A DNA stretch of 46,476 bases. Source: Candidatus Methylomirabilis sp. (lineage in GTDB: Bacteria; Methylomirabilota; Methylomirabilia; Methylomirabilales; Methylomirabilaceae). The position numbers were made by a program, and so were the translations under genes. Numbering within the stretch: the stretch's first letter is position 1; each line of letters starts with the position of its first letter. The notes under the pieces were generated by a model that saw only the letters and a list, made by a program, of their open reading frames with translations, was not told the DNA's origin and ran no database searches. The DNA lies in contig NSJM01000017.1 of assembly GCA_002634395.1 (NCBI GenBank), positions 1-46,476 of the forward strand. Reading direction: 5' to 3'. Positions 15,068 to 22,854 of this stretch are shown here, in pieces.

Positions 15068-16343
15068 TGCCCACCTCCATTCGTTCCTCGATCACGAGCT
15101 GATATAGAGCGTGGTCTGTCAGAACCTTAATCCCGTGAAATGCCGCCGGTACCCGCTCTATCGCTCGCCGCCTGTACGCCTCCTGCTCCTCCTGTGGGAG
15201 CCCCCGCAGGATCCCCTCGGCCAGCCTTCTCCGTTCTATCGCGTCACGTCTCTCGATTTCATCTAAGGCTTGGCTCTCTTCAGCGACTCTCCTGGTTTGC
15301 TCATCACGCTGGATCCGCTCTTCGTAGGGGACGTAGTCCTCCGGCATGTCCAGGCCGGCACGCAAGGTTTTCCTGAGGAGGGGTAAGGGGTGCGCGATCC
15401 TTCGGTTGCCACCTCGATACTGCCCGGTCAGCACATCGATCGCGAGGGTGACCTTCTCGGCGCCATATTGAGTGAGCAGTTGAAGGAGTGCGTCTGGCTT
15501 GATCACTTCAAAAGGAGAATCGCGAAGTACCACGACGAGTCTTTCGGGAAGTGGCGCCTCACTTTGCCCTTCTGTATGTGGTGGTAATGCTAAAAGGTTT
15601 GTATGTATTGTTTGGGGTGACGCTGTCATCCACTGTTGGGTGGCGCCGTCACCCACCCTGGATGACGGCGTCATCCGATCCTGGGTAGCGCTGTCATCTG
15701 GACGCGGAGCGGTTCCTGACATCGGCCGCCGCTGCATCCGCCGTCGCTTCTCAAGGTCTCTCCGGCAGCGATCGATCAGATCCTTATGGGCACGTTGCAG
15801 AATACATGGCAGCGCGGAGACCTGCTGATCCGTCAACGGGGGTGGGTTTTTCACAACCCTGAAAAGATAGGATTGCTTGCCGATCTGCCCTTGCCTCTGG
15901 ATCTCGATAAGCCCAGCGTCACAGAGAATCTCGATTGTGCCGCGCTCATGGTAGCCGGAGGCGCGGCCCGCGCGGACATCTCGCCGCTCGCGCCCCTTCA
16001 GCTCGTTCCGATCCATTCCGAGGCTTGCTGCCAAACGATGGAGCGAGACGGTGCAGGTTTCGCTATCGCCGTAGGCAAAGCGAAGGATCATTTCGTATGT
16101 GGCTGCGGCTTTGTGTCCTAAGATTGGTTGCCAGTAGTCCTTGAAGTAGTTGGGGATTCGAACATCCCCGCGGAGGATCGGATTCGGCTCCACAGCCTCA
16201 ACCTCGATTGCGTCGAGGCCGGCCGGTGGCGCCTCTTGCCTCTCATCGTCACGACCGTTGATCCGGTATCCCATCTCTTTCCTCGGCAGATGACGATCAA
16301 TGCGGATCACACTACGCATAGCGTTTTGTGGCTGGTTTTGCAT
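15045..16343 (-). CDS. Replication initiator-like protein with iterons in its gene
   Basis: The protein of 432 residues has a helix-turn-helix-like N-terminal half: PNYFKDYWQPILGHKAAATY starts it and VSLHRLAASLGMDRNELKG looks like a recognition helix, with a wing at GTIEILCDAGLIEIQRQG. Then comes a Thr/Asp/Gln-rich linker (about 215-255) and a C-terminal part with a long charged helix (about 345-405). This layout (DNA-binding head, variable linker, C-terminal partner-binding part) is that of phage and plasmid replisome organisers such as lambda O-type proteins. The linker is encoded by four DNA repeats (15611-15698), which would place an origin inside the gene. A promoter region lies in the AT-rich 16344-16481. 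The initiator function is inferred from architecture; no catalytic motif is present. Confidence 0.62.
   Translation of the reverse strand: MQNQPQNAMRSVIRIDRHLPRKEMGYRINGRDDERQEAPPAGLDAIEVEAVEPNPILRGDVRIPNYFKDYWQPILGHKAAATYEMILRFAYGDSETCTVSLHRLAASLGMDRNELKGRERRDVRAGRASGYHERGTIEILCDAGLIEIQRQGQIGKQSYLFRVVKNPPPLTDQQVSALPCILQRAHKDLIDRCRRDLEKRRRMQRRPMSGTAPRPDDSATQDRMTPSSRVGDGATQQWMTASPQTIHTNLLALPPHTEGQSEAPLPERLVVVLRDSPFEVIKPDALLQLLTQYGAEKVTLAIDVLTGQYRGGNRRIAHPLPLLRKTLRAGLDMPEDYVPYEERIQRDEQTRRVAEESQALDEIERRDAIERRRLAEGILRGLPQEEQEAYRRRAIERVPAAFHGIKVLTDHALYQLVIEERMEVGNEQQAVV
15611..15698. repeat. Four 20-23 bp iterons inside the initiator-like gene
   Basis: Read on the minus strand, four direct repeats of consensus GRTGACRGCGYYACCCAR follow one another at 15698-15676, 15675-15654, 15653-15631 and 15630-15611. 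Each contains a dyad; in the second it is perfect (GATGACG, C, CGTCATC). Periods of 23 and 22 alternate with the reading frame, so the DNA unit is kept while the protein reads it in two phases. Such repeats are typical initiator binding sites. Confidence 0.68.
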
Positions 16344-16481
16344 AACGAATAAGCTTTTTACGGCACAATCTGTTAAATAGTAAGATACAATCAGCGGGTA
16401 AGCCGTTTACTATCATTACATGTATTGCACTATAAAAATCGTACCTGCAATGGGCAAGTGGACGCCAGTCCAGGCGTACAA

Positions 16482-17105
16482 TTACTGTGAAACGTCGTAT
16501 TTCCTCAGCCGTTCCGGCCCAAAATAGCGCACCGTCACAAGCCGAGCTGTCTCCCCCGCCACGCGCTCCACCGTTGGCTCTTTGCCGCCTGCCATAATCC
16601 GCTCGCGAGCTTCACGCTCGATCTCGCCCCGCTCCGACTCGGAGAGCCTCTCGATCAAGGTCTCGAGAAGTAATCGGTCCTCCTTGTTCAAGCGATCCAG
16701 CCACGACTCTTCTGTCGCCTCCGCCAGATCCCCCTCACCATTAACCCTTGGAGCAGCCTCTACCGTACGTTGTCGAATCGCTTGCCGCACTCCCTCTGGC
16801 AGTAGGAGCCGATAGACCGCTGGACATCGCCCGCCCCCGGCAGCTATCGCCTGTATGAGCCCATGCACCTCAAGTGCATGGAGCGCACGCTGCACGGTCC
16901 GTCGTCCGAGCCCCAGATCGCGCGAGAGGGCTTCTTGCGTCACGCTGCAGGTCCCATCGCTTGGTGCCCCATAGATCCGCGGATCGATCCGGCTGCGCAC
17001 CCAGAGGGCGAGATAGACCAGTTGCACAGAGGGGTGATAGGAAGCCAGTCCCCCTTCTACCAGCGCCTGCAGCTCGACGAGAGTCTCGTGTGCGCGAATG
17101 TCCAT
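16482..17105 (-). CDS. Winged-helix protein, replication or copy-control type
   Basis: From ATG 17105 the protein is 207 residues; an earlier ATG at 17195 adds 30 residues without protein-like character. Residues about 12-100 form a helix-turn-helix: SYHPSVQLVYLALWVRSRI, then CSVTQEALSRDLGLGRRTVQ, then RALHALEVHGLIQ and a wing ending YRLLLP. Phage and plasmid replication proteins often carry this N-terminal fold. The second half is an acidic coiled helix with many Glu and Arg residues (about 125-185) suited to binding a partner. It is upstream of, and co-directional with, the iteron-bearing initiator gene, with a 138-base AT-rich gap between them. It could be a repressor of that gene or a third initiator. 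Confidence 0.6.
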   Translation of the reverse strand: MDIRAHETLVELQALVEGGLASYHPSVQLVYLALWVRSRIDPRIYGAPSDGTCSVTQEALSRDLGLGRRTVQRALHALEVHGLIQAIAAGGGRCPAVYRLLLPEGVRQAIRQRTVEAAPRVNGEGDLAEATEESWLDRLNKEDRLLLETLIERLSESERGEIEREARERIMAGGKEPTVERVAGETARLVTVRYFGPERLRKYDVSQ

Positions 17106-17288
17106 GCCGAGATCATCTGATGAATAGAAGAGAACGTCAAGACTTTTCGCGCCATGATGACGCCATAAAAACGGAGCGACCCGATTCGGCCCCATTGAGA
17201 ATGATCGATTCCCGATAACTATCGGAAAATCGCGGATTTGTCAGGTGTTTCCGGGGTATTATGGGGCTGCCGTCGCGATCTGTGGGCG

Positions 17289-17310
17289 GCGTATAATAGC
17301 CATTATACGC
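17289..17310. promoter_or_regulatory. Perfect 8-bp dyad between divergent genes
   Basis: GCGTATAA and TTATACGC are exact inverted copies with six bases between. The left arm contains TATAAT and the right arm the same on the other strand, so the dyad overlaps potential -10 boxes for both directions. It lies between the minus-strand winged-helix gene and mazE-like, a good place for an operator. Confidence 0.5.
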
Positions 17311-17334
17311 TGTCCAGACCATTCAAATACCCTC

Positions 17335-17363
17335 TTGACAACCGGACATCCAGAATTCATACT
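17335..17363 (+). promoter_or_regulatory. Promoter of the MazEF-like operon
   Basis: TTGACA (17335-17340) and CATACT (17358-17363) are 17 bases apart. The start of transcription would be near 17370, and the antitoxin ATG at 17403 has AGGAGG at 17391-17396. Antitoxin or complex autoregulation would act here. Confidence 0.65.
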
Positions 17364-17402
17364 ATAGTAGCATTTGGGTATGGATAACAGAGGAGGCAGC
17401 GA

Positions 17403-17660
17403 ATGGGGCAAATCGTCAAGATTTCCGTCAGTCTTCCGGTAGAGATTCTGAAAGCCGTTGAAGGTGAATGCAAAACCCGCGGGGAGAGCCGTAGCCGGTT
17501 CTTTCGTCACGCCGTCGAACGTCTCCTGGACCAGCAGCACGGGCAGGAGGCGGTGAGGCGGTATGTCGAAGGCTACCGACAGCAACCGGAGACGGATGAA
17601 GAGGTGGCGCTCGCGCATCAGATCAGTAGCGCCGTGTTGAAGCAGGAGCCCTGGGCGTGA
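17403..17660 (+). CDS. Ribbon-helix-helix antitoxin (MazE-like)
   Basis: The 85-residue protein starts MGQIVKISVSLPVEILKAVE, the beta strand and first helix of a ribbon-helix-helix DNA-binding domain, followed by SRSRFFRHAVERLLDQQ as the second helix. The C-terminal half is acidic and probably unfolded until bound to the toxin. Such antitoxins neutralise MazF-type RNases and repress their own promoter. The stop codon overlaps the toxin GTG by four bases. AGGAGG seven bases upstream sets the start. Confidence 0.88.
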   Translation: MGQIVKISVSLPVEILKAVEGECKTRGESRSRFFRHAVERLLDQQHGQEAVRRYVEGYRQQPETDEEVALAHQISSAVLKQEPWA

Positions 17661-17971
17661 GGCGGGGGGACATTTGGTGGGCAGAGCTTCCGCCGCCGGC
17701 CGGCCGTAGGCCCGTCGTACTGCTCTCCAGAGATGAAGCCTATGCGATCCGGGCACTCCTGACGGTCGCTCCCGTCACGACTCGTATCCGGCAGATCCCC
17801 GCCGAAGTCCCGCTCGGCCCTGAGGATGGCCTCCCCCAGCCTTGTGTTGTGAACCTGGACACGATCCTCACCATTGCCAAGGCCAGCCTGCGAGAGCATA
17901 TCACAACGCTCAGCGCGGAGAAGCTCGAGGCGGTGGAGGCGGCGATCCGTTTCGCGCTGGCCATGGAATAA
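17657..17971 (+). CDS. MazF/PemK-type endoribonuclease toxin
   Basis: MazF toxins cut mRNA at short motifs and stabilise plasmids by killing or stalling cells that lose them. The 104 residues begin with the family signature RRGDIWWAELPPPAGRRPVV, include the Arg of the R-P-V strand and LLTVAPVTTRIRQIPAEVPL, and end with a helix (LSAEKLEAVEAAIRFAL). The conserved Arg and Thr of the catalytic centre are present, so the toxin looks active. It starts with GTG overlapping the antitoxin stop and is followed after ten bases by a recombinase gene, which may be co-transcribed. Confidence 0.93.
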   Translation: MRRGDIWWAELPPPAGRRPVVLLSRDEAYAIRALLTVAPVTTRIRQIPAEVPLGPEDGLPQPCVVNLDTILTIAKASLREHITTLSAEKLEAVEAAIRFALAME

Positions 17972-17981
17972 GAGGCCCTCA

Positions 17982-18929
17982 GTGGATCCGCTCCCGAGCC
18001 CAGCCTGGTCTGACGCTCTTTCGGCCTTCACCAAATGGCTCCAAGACCAAGGCCGTAGGCCACTCACTGTCCGGTCGTATCTGCACGACATCACCCTGCT
18101 CGCGCGTTGGCTCGCCGATAGGAGTATCAGCGCGCCGGCGCAGATTACCCCGCAGGCCCTGCGAGACTACGTCTCCTATCTGCAGCTCGCCCAGCGTCGC
18201 GAAGCGACAACGATCAACCGCAGGATCATCGCCATCCGCCGCTTCTGCGGTTTCCTGACCGAGGCAGGCCTCGCGCCGCCCGGCTTCACGCCTGCCTCCC
18301 TCCGGCCCCTTCCTCTACCACCACCGACGGCCCCCCCGATCCCATCGGCGAGACAGCTCCGCCGCCTAGCGATCGAACCACCCACAAAAACCCTCGAGAC
18401 CTGGCGCGATTACGCCCTTGTTCAGCTCGGTCTCCAGGCCGGGCTTCGCCTGGGCGATCTGGCTGATCTGCAGCTTGAAGATCTCCGGCTCTCTCACGAT
18501 CCCCCATGCATCAAGATCCGATCCGGAAAAGGAGGTGTTTCTCGCACCGTCTATCTCAATTCGGCCGCCAGAAAGGCCCTCCGCGCCTGGCTCGCCGTCA
18601 GGCCCCCTTCCCCTTACCAGGCCGTGTTCCTCTCACGGACCAGAGGCCCGCTTTCGCGCCGCACTCTCCACACGATCCTGACTACCCAGCTCCGTCGCGC
18701 AGGTATCCTGCACGCAACCCCTCATACCCTCCGTCACGCCTTCGCCACGCTCCTCTACCGGGAACATAAGGACCTGCTCCTCCTCAAGGAGGCCCTCGGT
18801 CATCGCAAGGTGGATACGAGCGCTCGCTATACGAGACACACCGCCCATGAGATCGCACTGGCCATTGAAGCGCTAGACACTAATGTTGGACGATCACGGC
18901 CAGAGCCCCTATATCCCCATGGTATCTAA
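17982..18929 (+). CDS. Second tyrosine recombinase
   Basis: The GTG at 17982, ten bases after the MazF stop, gives 315 residues. The N-terminal SAM-like domain (about 10-105) begins FTKWLQDQGRRPLTVRSYLH. The catalytic domain has R156 (AGLRLGDL), K183 (RSGKGGVSR), H248 and R251 (HTLRHAF), H274 (LGHRKVDT) and Y283 (ARYTRH), so all catalytic residues are present. A proline-rich linker joins the domains. It is only distantly similar to the recombinase at 13919 and richer in Arg and Leu. Location between a toxin-antitoxin and ParA suggests a role in multimer resolution or integration. Confidence 0.9.
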   Translation: MDPLPSPAWSDALSAFTKWLQDQGRRPLTVRSYLHDITLLARWLADRSISAPAQITPQALRDYVSYLQLAQRREATTINRRIIAIRRFCGFLTEAGLAPPGFTPASLRPLPLPPPTAPPIPSARQLRRLAIEPPTKTLETWRDYALVQLGLQAGLRLGDLADLQLEDLRLSHDPPCIKIRSGKGGVSRTVYLNSAARKALRAWLAVRPPSPYQAVFLSRTRGPLSRRTLHTILTTQLRRAGILHATPHTLRHAFATLLYREHKDLLLLKEALGHRKVDTSARYTRHTAHEIALAIEALDTNVGRSRPEPLYPHGI

Positions 18930-18987
18930 TAGCATTCTCTACACCCATTCCTTTATCATCCTACCAACATGATATACTAATAATGCC

Positions 18988-19009
18988 ATTACAATTAGTC
19001 ATTTGTAAT
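18988..19009. promoter_or_regulatory. Dyad upstream of parA
   Basis: ATTACAA and TTGTAAT are exact inverted copies around an eight-base centre, in the AT-rich gap before parA. ParA-type proteins or their partners often bind such sites for autoregulation. It could also be a crossover site for the recombinase ending at 18929. Confidence 0.4.
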
Positions 19010-19049
19010 ACATGTTTCCACACATGAGCACGCTACCTTCACTTTTTTC

Positions 19050-19079
19050 TTGACTCGACCCATCCCCTACTGATATACG
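19050..19079 (+). promoter_or_regulatory. parA promoter, near-leaderless transcript
   Basis: TTGACT (19050-19055) and TATACG (19074-19079) are 18 bases apart. Transcription would start near 19086, only a few bases before the parA ATG at 19090, and no ribosome site is visible, so parA may be translated from a leaderless or nearly leaderless message. Confidence 0.5.
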
Positions 19080-19089
19080 TTTCCTCATA

Positions 19090-19908
19090 ATGTCTACAGT
19101 TATAGCGGTCGCCATGCAAAAAGGTGGGGTCGGCAAGACCAGTACCGTGGTCAACCTAGCCGATGCCTTGAGGCGCCTGGGATTCCGTATCCTGGTGATT
19201 GACCTCGATCCTCAGGCCAACGCATGCCGTATCCTCGGCACTACCGCCCCGACCGCGGCCGCCCCTACTGTCACCGATTTGATCCTGAATCGCGACACAG
19301 CGCTTCGGGAGGCCACCAATCCAACCAAGATTCCCGATGTCTCGCTCGTCTACTCCAACATCAAGCTAGCCTCCATCGATCACCGTCTCAGGAACCCGGA
19401 ACAATATCCCCAACCCCTCCAGCAGCTTCAGCGTAAGCTGGACGGCGATAATGGATTCGACTACATCCTTCTCGACTGCCCCCCCTCTCTATCCCTCTTG
19501 ACGATGAACGGCCTTGCCGCCAGCAATTACCTTATTGTTCCGATGGAATCCGGCTCTCAATTCAGCTTTGACGGGGTTGAGGATCTTTTGGATATCGTTC
19601 GCCTAGTCCAGTCGGTGCAGCCCCAGCTCGCACTGTTAGGTGTACTTATTACCAAGCACGATAAGAGGCAGAATGTTTGTAAGGCGGTCTTCAGCACCAT
19701 CGTGAATAAGTTTGGTGACGATGTCTTTAAGACAACAATTACAAGCTCAACCGCTGCACGAAAGGCCGAGTTTAGCGGAACAAGCGTCCTACAGTTCGAC
19801 CGAAACAGTACCGCCTCTCGCGACTATGTGGAGCTAGCGCGGGAGATGTTGGGCCGCCTGGGGGTTGCGCCTCGGGCAGCTACGGCTACTTCAGATGATG
19901 CCGCTTAG
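19090..19908 (+). CDS. parA: ParA-family partition ATPase
   Basis: ParA ATPases bind nucleoid DNA with ATP and move plasmid copies apart through a centromere-binding partner. The 272 residues carry the deviant Walker A KGGVGKTST (11-19), the A' motif LVIDLDPQAN (about 36-45), Walker B YILLDCPPSL (about 128-137) and YLIVPMESGSQFSFDG. Without an N-terminal helix-turn-helix it resembles the short type Ib or chromosomal-like Soj class. No recognisable ParB follows; the next gene, 53 bases on, is a helix-turn-helix protein whose gene holds long DNA repeats, and it may be the partner. Confidence 0.95.
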   Translation: MSTVIAVAMQKGGVGKTSTVVNLADALRRLGFRILVIDLDPQANACRILGTTAPTAAAPTVTDLILNRDTALREATNPTKIPDVSLVYSNIKLASIDHRLRNPEQYPQPLQQLQRKLDGDNGFDYILLDCPPSLSLLTMNGLAASNYLIVPMESGSQFSFDGVEDLLDIVRLVQSVQPQLALLGVLITKHDKRQNVCKAVFSTIVNKFGDDVFKTTITSSTAARKAEFSGTSVLQFDRNSTASRDYVELAREMLGRLGVAPRAATATSDDAA

Positions 19909-19961
19909 GTGCGCCTGTATGCCACAATATCACCGTAACCCCTAGCCACAAAACACCGCCC

Positions 19962-21425
19962 ATGGCTAAGAAGCCAGAAAGCAAGGATCTTAGAAAGCTA
20001 CGCGCTCTAATCGAGCAACGGGCCGATAAAGTGATGGATCCCAAGCGTCCTGGTTTCAACGCCGCCGATATTCTCGGTATTACACTTCTAGCACCTACCC
20101 ACGAGTCCGAATTTCACCCTCAACTGGACACCCCCAAGGGTGTGGATACCACCCACATGGGTGGCACGCACACGCCCATGGCTGGGGCCACACCAGGGGA
20201 GGAGCCACACACTATAGTAGTAGTAAATAGTAATAATACTACTACTAGGCCGGGACACCACACCCCAGGTCTGGACACCCCCAAGGGTGTGGATACCACC
20301 CACATAGGTGGCACGCACACACACAGTGATGAGACCGTGCTAGAAATGTCAGCCCGCGAGTCGGAGTTCTTGGAGACTAGCGCACCTCGGCTTGCGCCTG
20401 ACATCCACATGGCTGGCCCTAGTACAGCCACGGGCGTGGTAGACGCCCCCAGTGGTGTGTGTACCACCCACATAGGTGTACCACATACAGTCTCAAGGGA
20501 GATGATTTCACCGGAGAGTGCCCTTTTAGCCTTACGACTCGGACGCGGACTTCCAGCCAAGGCTGTGGCAGTGTTAATGACGCTCGATCGCTACCGAAGC
20601 GTCATTAACCCCAGCTACACTGTTCCCATTGGCTACTCCCAACTTGCTGATAAGGCCGGCATCAACGCCCACTATCTGAGACGGGCCGTACTCCCTACAC
20701 TCGCGCTACGGGGCCTTATTGCCATCGCGGCGAAGGGATTCGATGGAACGATCTATCAGCTTCGCTGTGACCACCGGGTGATTGAGTTGATCGTCTCTGC
20801 GACAACACAAATATATGACGCTGAATTGCCCTCCAATAGGCCTCCGGAGTTAGCCTATCAACACGATTCAGCCCCGTCTCCTTCCAGCCTGCCTGACTGG
20901 GTAAACCGAGAGAAGTGGGGGACGCTGGCCCCGGACACCATTCAGCGCCTGATTGACAGGTCCGGATCGGAAGAGCAGGCCAGGGAGGTGCTGGAGATCA
21001 TCGTCTACAACGAGACCCACGGTCCAGAACGGAGTAGGGTTCGGAACCGCCTATCCGTTCTCTCCCGGTATTTAAGTTCTCCCAACGCCGAGATCTGGCC
21101 GGCAGATGATGGCTACGAGACCATAAGCCTCCGCAACGCCAGGCTGGAGCGGGATAGAGCCTTAAAAGAGAAGGCGCTAGCAGAGGAGGCGCTGAAGGCT
21201 CGTCAGGAGGAGCGGAGGCTGCGGTTCCTGTCGAGCTTGACCGATGGCCAGATGGCCTGGATCAAGCACGAGGCGAAAAACACCGTTGATCACTCACCCG
21301 GATCGCGACAGGGATTCATCAAAACATCGACTCGACTCGCCCATTACAAGGCCGAGGAAGAGAAGTTTATCGCCGAGTGGTTAGAACGGACGGCATACGG
21401 CGAGAGCGTGCCGGAGCACGCGTAG
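19962..21425 (+). CDS. Initiator- or centromere-binding-like protein with repeats in its gene
   Basis: The 487-residue product has three parts. Residues 1-175 are low-complexity and rich in Thr, His and Pro; this part contains two near-identical segments (LDTPKGVDTTHMGGTHTP and its copy) and a third weaker one. Residues about 180-275 form a winged helix: ALLALRLGRGLPAKAVAVLM, then YTVPIGYSQLADKAGINAHY with LRRAVLPTLALRGLIAI as recognition region, and a wing at FDGTIYQLRC. Residues about 310-487 are helical, with a charged coiled coil at about 390-425. Replisome organisers with an embedded origin look like this. Its neighbour is parA, so it could also be a ParB substitute that binds the repeats in its own gene. 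No ribosome site is visible before the ATG. Confidence 0.65.
   Translation: MAKKPESKDLRKLRALIEQRADKVMDPKRPGFNAADILGITLLAPTHESEFHPQLDTPKGVDTTHMGGTHTPMAGATPGEEPHTIVVVNSNNTTTRPGHHTPGLDTPKGVDTTHIGGTHTHSDETVLEMSARESEFLETSAPRLAPDIHMAGPSTATGVVDAPSGVCTTHIGVPHTVSREMISPESALLALRLGRGLPAKAVAVLMTLDRYRSVINPSYTVPIGYSQLADKAGINAHYLRRAVLPTLALRGLIAIAAKGFDGTIYQLRCDHRVIELIVSATTQIYDAELPSNRPPELAYQHDSAPSPSSLPDWVNREKWGTLAPDTIQRLIDRSGSEEQAREVLEIIVYNETHGPERSRVRNRLSVLSRYLSSPNAEIWPADDGYETISLRNARLERDRALKEKALAEEALKARQEERRLRFLSSLTDGQMAWIKHEAKNTVDHSPGSRQGFIKTSTRLAHYKAEEEKFIAEWLERTAYGESVPEHA
20124..20173. repeat. 50-bp repeat, copy 1, two internal dyads
   Basis: This copy and 20271-20320 agree at 49 of 50 bases. The unit holds ACACCC-CCAA-GGGTGT and CCACCC-ACAT-GGGTGG, two 6-bp dyads five bases apart. 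Identity extends to synonymous positions, so selection on DNA is likely. Confidence 0.85.
20215..20247. repeat. AT-rich 11-bp perfect dyad between repeat copies
   Basis: TAGTAGTAGTA (20215-20225) and TACTACTACTA (20237-20247) are exact inverted copies with an 11-base AT-only-but-one centre. In a GC-rich gene this island, lying between two iteron-like units, would melt easily. It looks like a DNA-unwinding element. Confidence 0.72.
20271..20320. repeat. 50-bp repeat, copy 2
   Basis: It differs from 20124-20173 at a single base, in the second dyad (ATAGG for ATGGG). It starts 147 bases after copy 1, a multiple of three, so the encoded peptide is repeated too. Confidence 0.85.
20439..20488. repeat. 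50-bp repeat, copy 3 (diverged)
   Basis: It aligns with copies 1 and 2 over the same 50 bases, keeping GACGCCCCC, TACCACCCACATAGGTG and CCACATAC but with the first dyad altered. It starts 168 bases after copy 2, again a multiple of three. Confidence 0.65.
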
Positions 21426-21442
21426 TGGAGTATAGGTGACGC

Positions 21443-22591
21443 ATGATCGTTCCTGACACCATTGCCTGCCCGCAATGTGGCGCCCAGATCCCTTTATCGG
21501 ATGCCCTGCGGGCCCACATGCGGGAGGACTTCGAACAGACACTCCAGGTCCGCCTCGCCGAGGAGCACGCCAAGGCGCTCGCCCAAGCCAAAGCCGACCT
21601 CGCCATTGATCACGCCAATCTCACGGCCGAACTCACTGAGAAGGCCACACAACTCGAAGACAGCCGCACCCGCGAACTCGCACTGCTCAAGAAAGCCCGA
21701 ACACTGGAAGATGAAAAGGTGGCCCTCGATCTTGAACTCGAACGTCGTCTGCAAGCCGAACGGGCGACCATCGAGCAGACCGTCGAGACCAGACTGGCCG
21801 AACAACACCGGCTCCGCGATCTGGAAAAGGACAAGCAGCTCAGCGACCTCCGCCGACAGATCGAAGAGTTGAAGCGCAAAGCGGAGCAGGGATCCCAGCA
21901 GAACCAGGGCGAAGCCGCTGAACTCGATCTGGAGGCCATGCTCCGCACCGCCTTTCCGCAGGACGAGATTGCGCCGGTTCCCAAAGGGATCCGCGGCGCC
22001 GATGTCATTCAGCGGGTGATCAGTCCGGGCGGCAGAGCCTGCGGCTGTATCGTCTGGGAGGCCAAGAACACCAAAGCCTGGAGTGACGGCTGGCTCGAGA
22101 AGCTCCGCGATGACCGGCGAGAGCTGAAGGCCGACGTGGCGGCCATTGCAACCACCGCCCTTCCGAAGGACGTCAAACACCTCGCGCTGGTGGAGGGCGT
22201 GTGGGTGACCGACTTCACTGCGTTGCCCGGCCTCGCCACCGCGCTGCGGTCTCAACTGATCCAGGTTGCCTCAGCCCGGGCCGCCGCCCAGGGCCGAGGG
22301 ACGAAGATGGAGCAGCTCTACGACTACCTCACCGGCACGGACTTTCGACAGCGCGTAGAGGCCATCGCGGAGGCCTTCGTGGCCATGAAGGAGGACCTCG
22401 ACCGAGAACGGCGGGCGATCGAAAAGATCTGGGCAGCGCGAGAGAAGCAGCTCGGCCGGGCCCTGTCAGGTCTGGCCGGCATGTACGGCGATATGCAGGG
22501 CCTTGTCGGAGCCAGCCTGCCCAAGGTCGCACATCTGGAGCTGGGAGCGGGCGACGGGCAGCCAGCGCTTCCGGCCATGGACCATCCCTGA
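21443..22591 (+). CDS. DUF2130 protein (zinc ribbon, coiled coil, nuclease-like core)
   Basis: The N-terminus has CPQCGAQIPL (C10, C13), half of a zinc ribbon. Residues about 25-145 are a long charged coiled coil. Residues about 150-330 are the DUF2130 core, with DLEAMLRTAFPQDEIAPVPK, GADVIQRVISP and CIVWEAKNTKAWSDGWLEKL (the E-x-K pattern of PD-(D/E)XK nucleases), then RDDRRELKADVAAIATTALP. At 382 residues it is close to the family's usual size. DUF2130 proteins are widespread and often near mobile-element genes; their biochemical role is not settled. A nuclease fold is a family prediction. The gene follows the initiator-like gene by 17 bases and may be co-transcribed with it and parA. Confidence 0.88.
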   Translation: MIVPDTIACPQCGAQIPLSDALRAHMREDFEQTLQVRLAEEHAKALAQAKADLAIDHANLTAELTEKATQLEDSRTRELALLKKARTLEDEKVALDLELERRLQAERATIEQTVETRLAEQHRLRDLEKDKQLSDLRRQIEELKRKAEQGSQQNQGEAAELDLEAMLRTAFPQDEIAPVPKGIRGADVIQRVISPGGRACGCIVWEAKNTKAWSDGWLEKLRDDRRELKADVAAIATTALPKDVKHLALVEGVWVTDFTALPGLATALRSQLIQVASARAAAQGRGTKMEQLYDYLTGTDFRQRVEAIAEAFVAMKEDLDRERRAIEKIWAAREKQLGRALSGLAGMYGDMQGLVGASLPKVAHLELGAGDGQPALPAMDHP

Positions 22592-22825
22592 TGGCGACAA
22601 GTGGATCACGCGCCTGGATCCCAAACAGCGCTTCACCTTCTTCGTGCCTATAACCTCGAATCCTCACACCAAGCGATTCTCTAATGCCCTCCAAGCGGTC
22701 TCTCCTTCTCCTCCTCACCCTGTTAGATTCGGCAGATACGCCGAAAGGCGTATTGACACCGAAGCTGGCGTCTGCCACAGTCAACGACAATTTGTCGGGC
22801 CGCCTGATTGCATTGCATTATTCCC

Positions 22826-22854
22826 TTGACAGGGGGGGGGTAGCTTTCTATGCT
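22826..22854 (+). promoter_or_regulatory. Sigma-70-type promoter, probably for the giant secreted protein
   Basis: TTGACA (22826-22831) and TATGCT (22849-22854) are exactly 17 bases apart, with a run of nine G in the spacer. The run could make promoter strength sensitive to slippage. The next start codon downstream is 23211, so the leader would be about 350 bases. Confidence 0.55.

Noticed and set aside
20124-20488. CRISPR array
   Set aside because: Only three copies, unequal spacing, inside a coding frame with multiples-of-three offsets, and no cas genes; iterons fit better.
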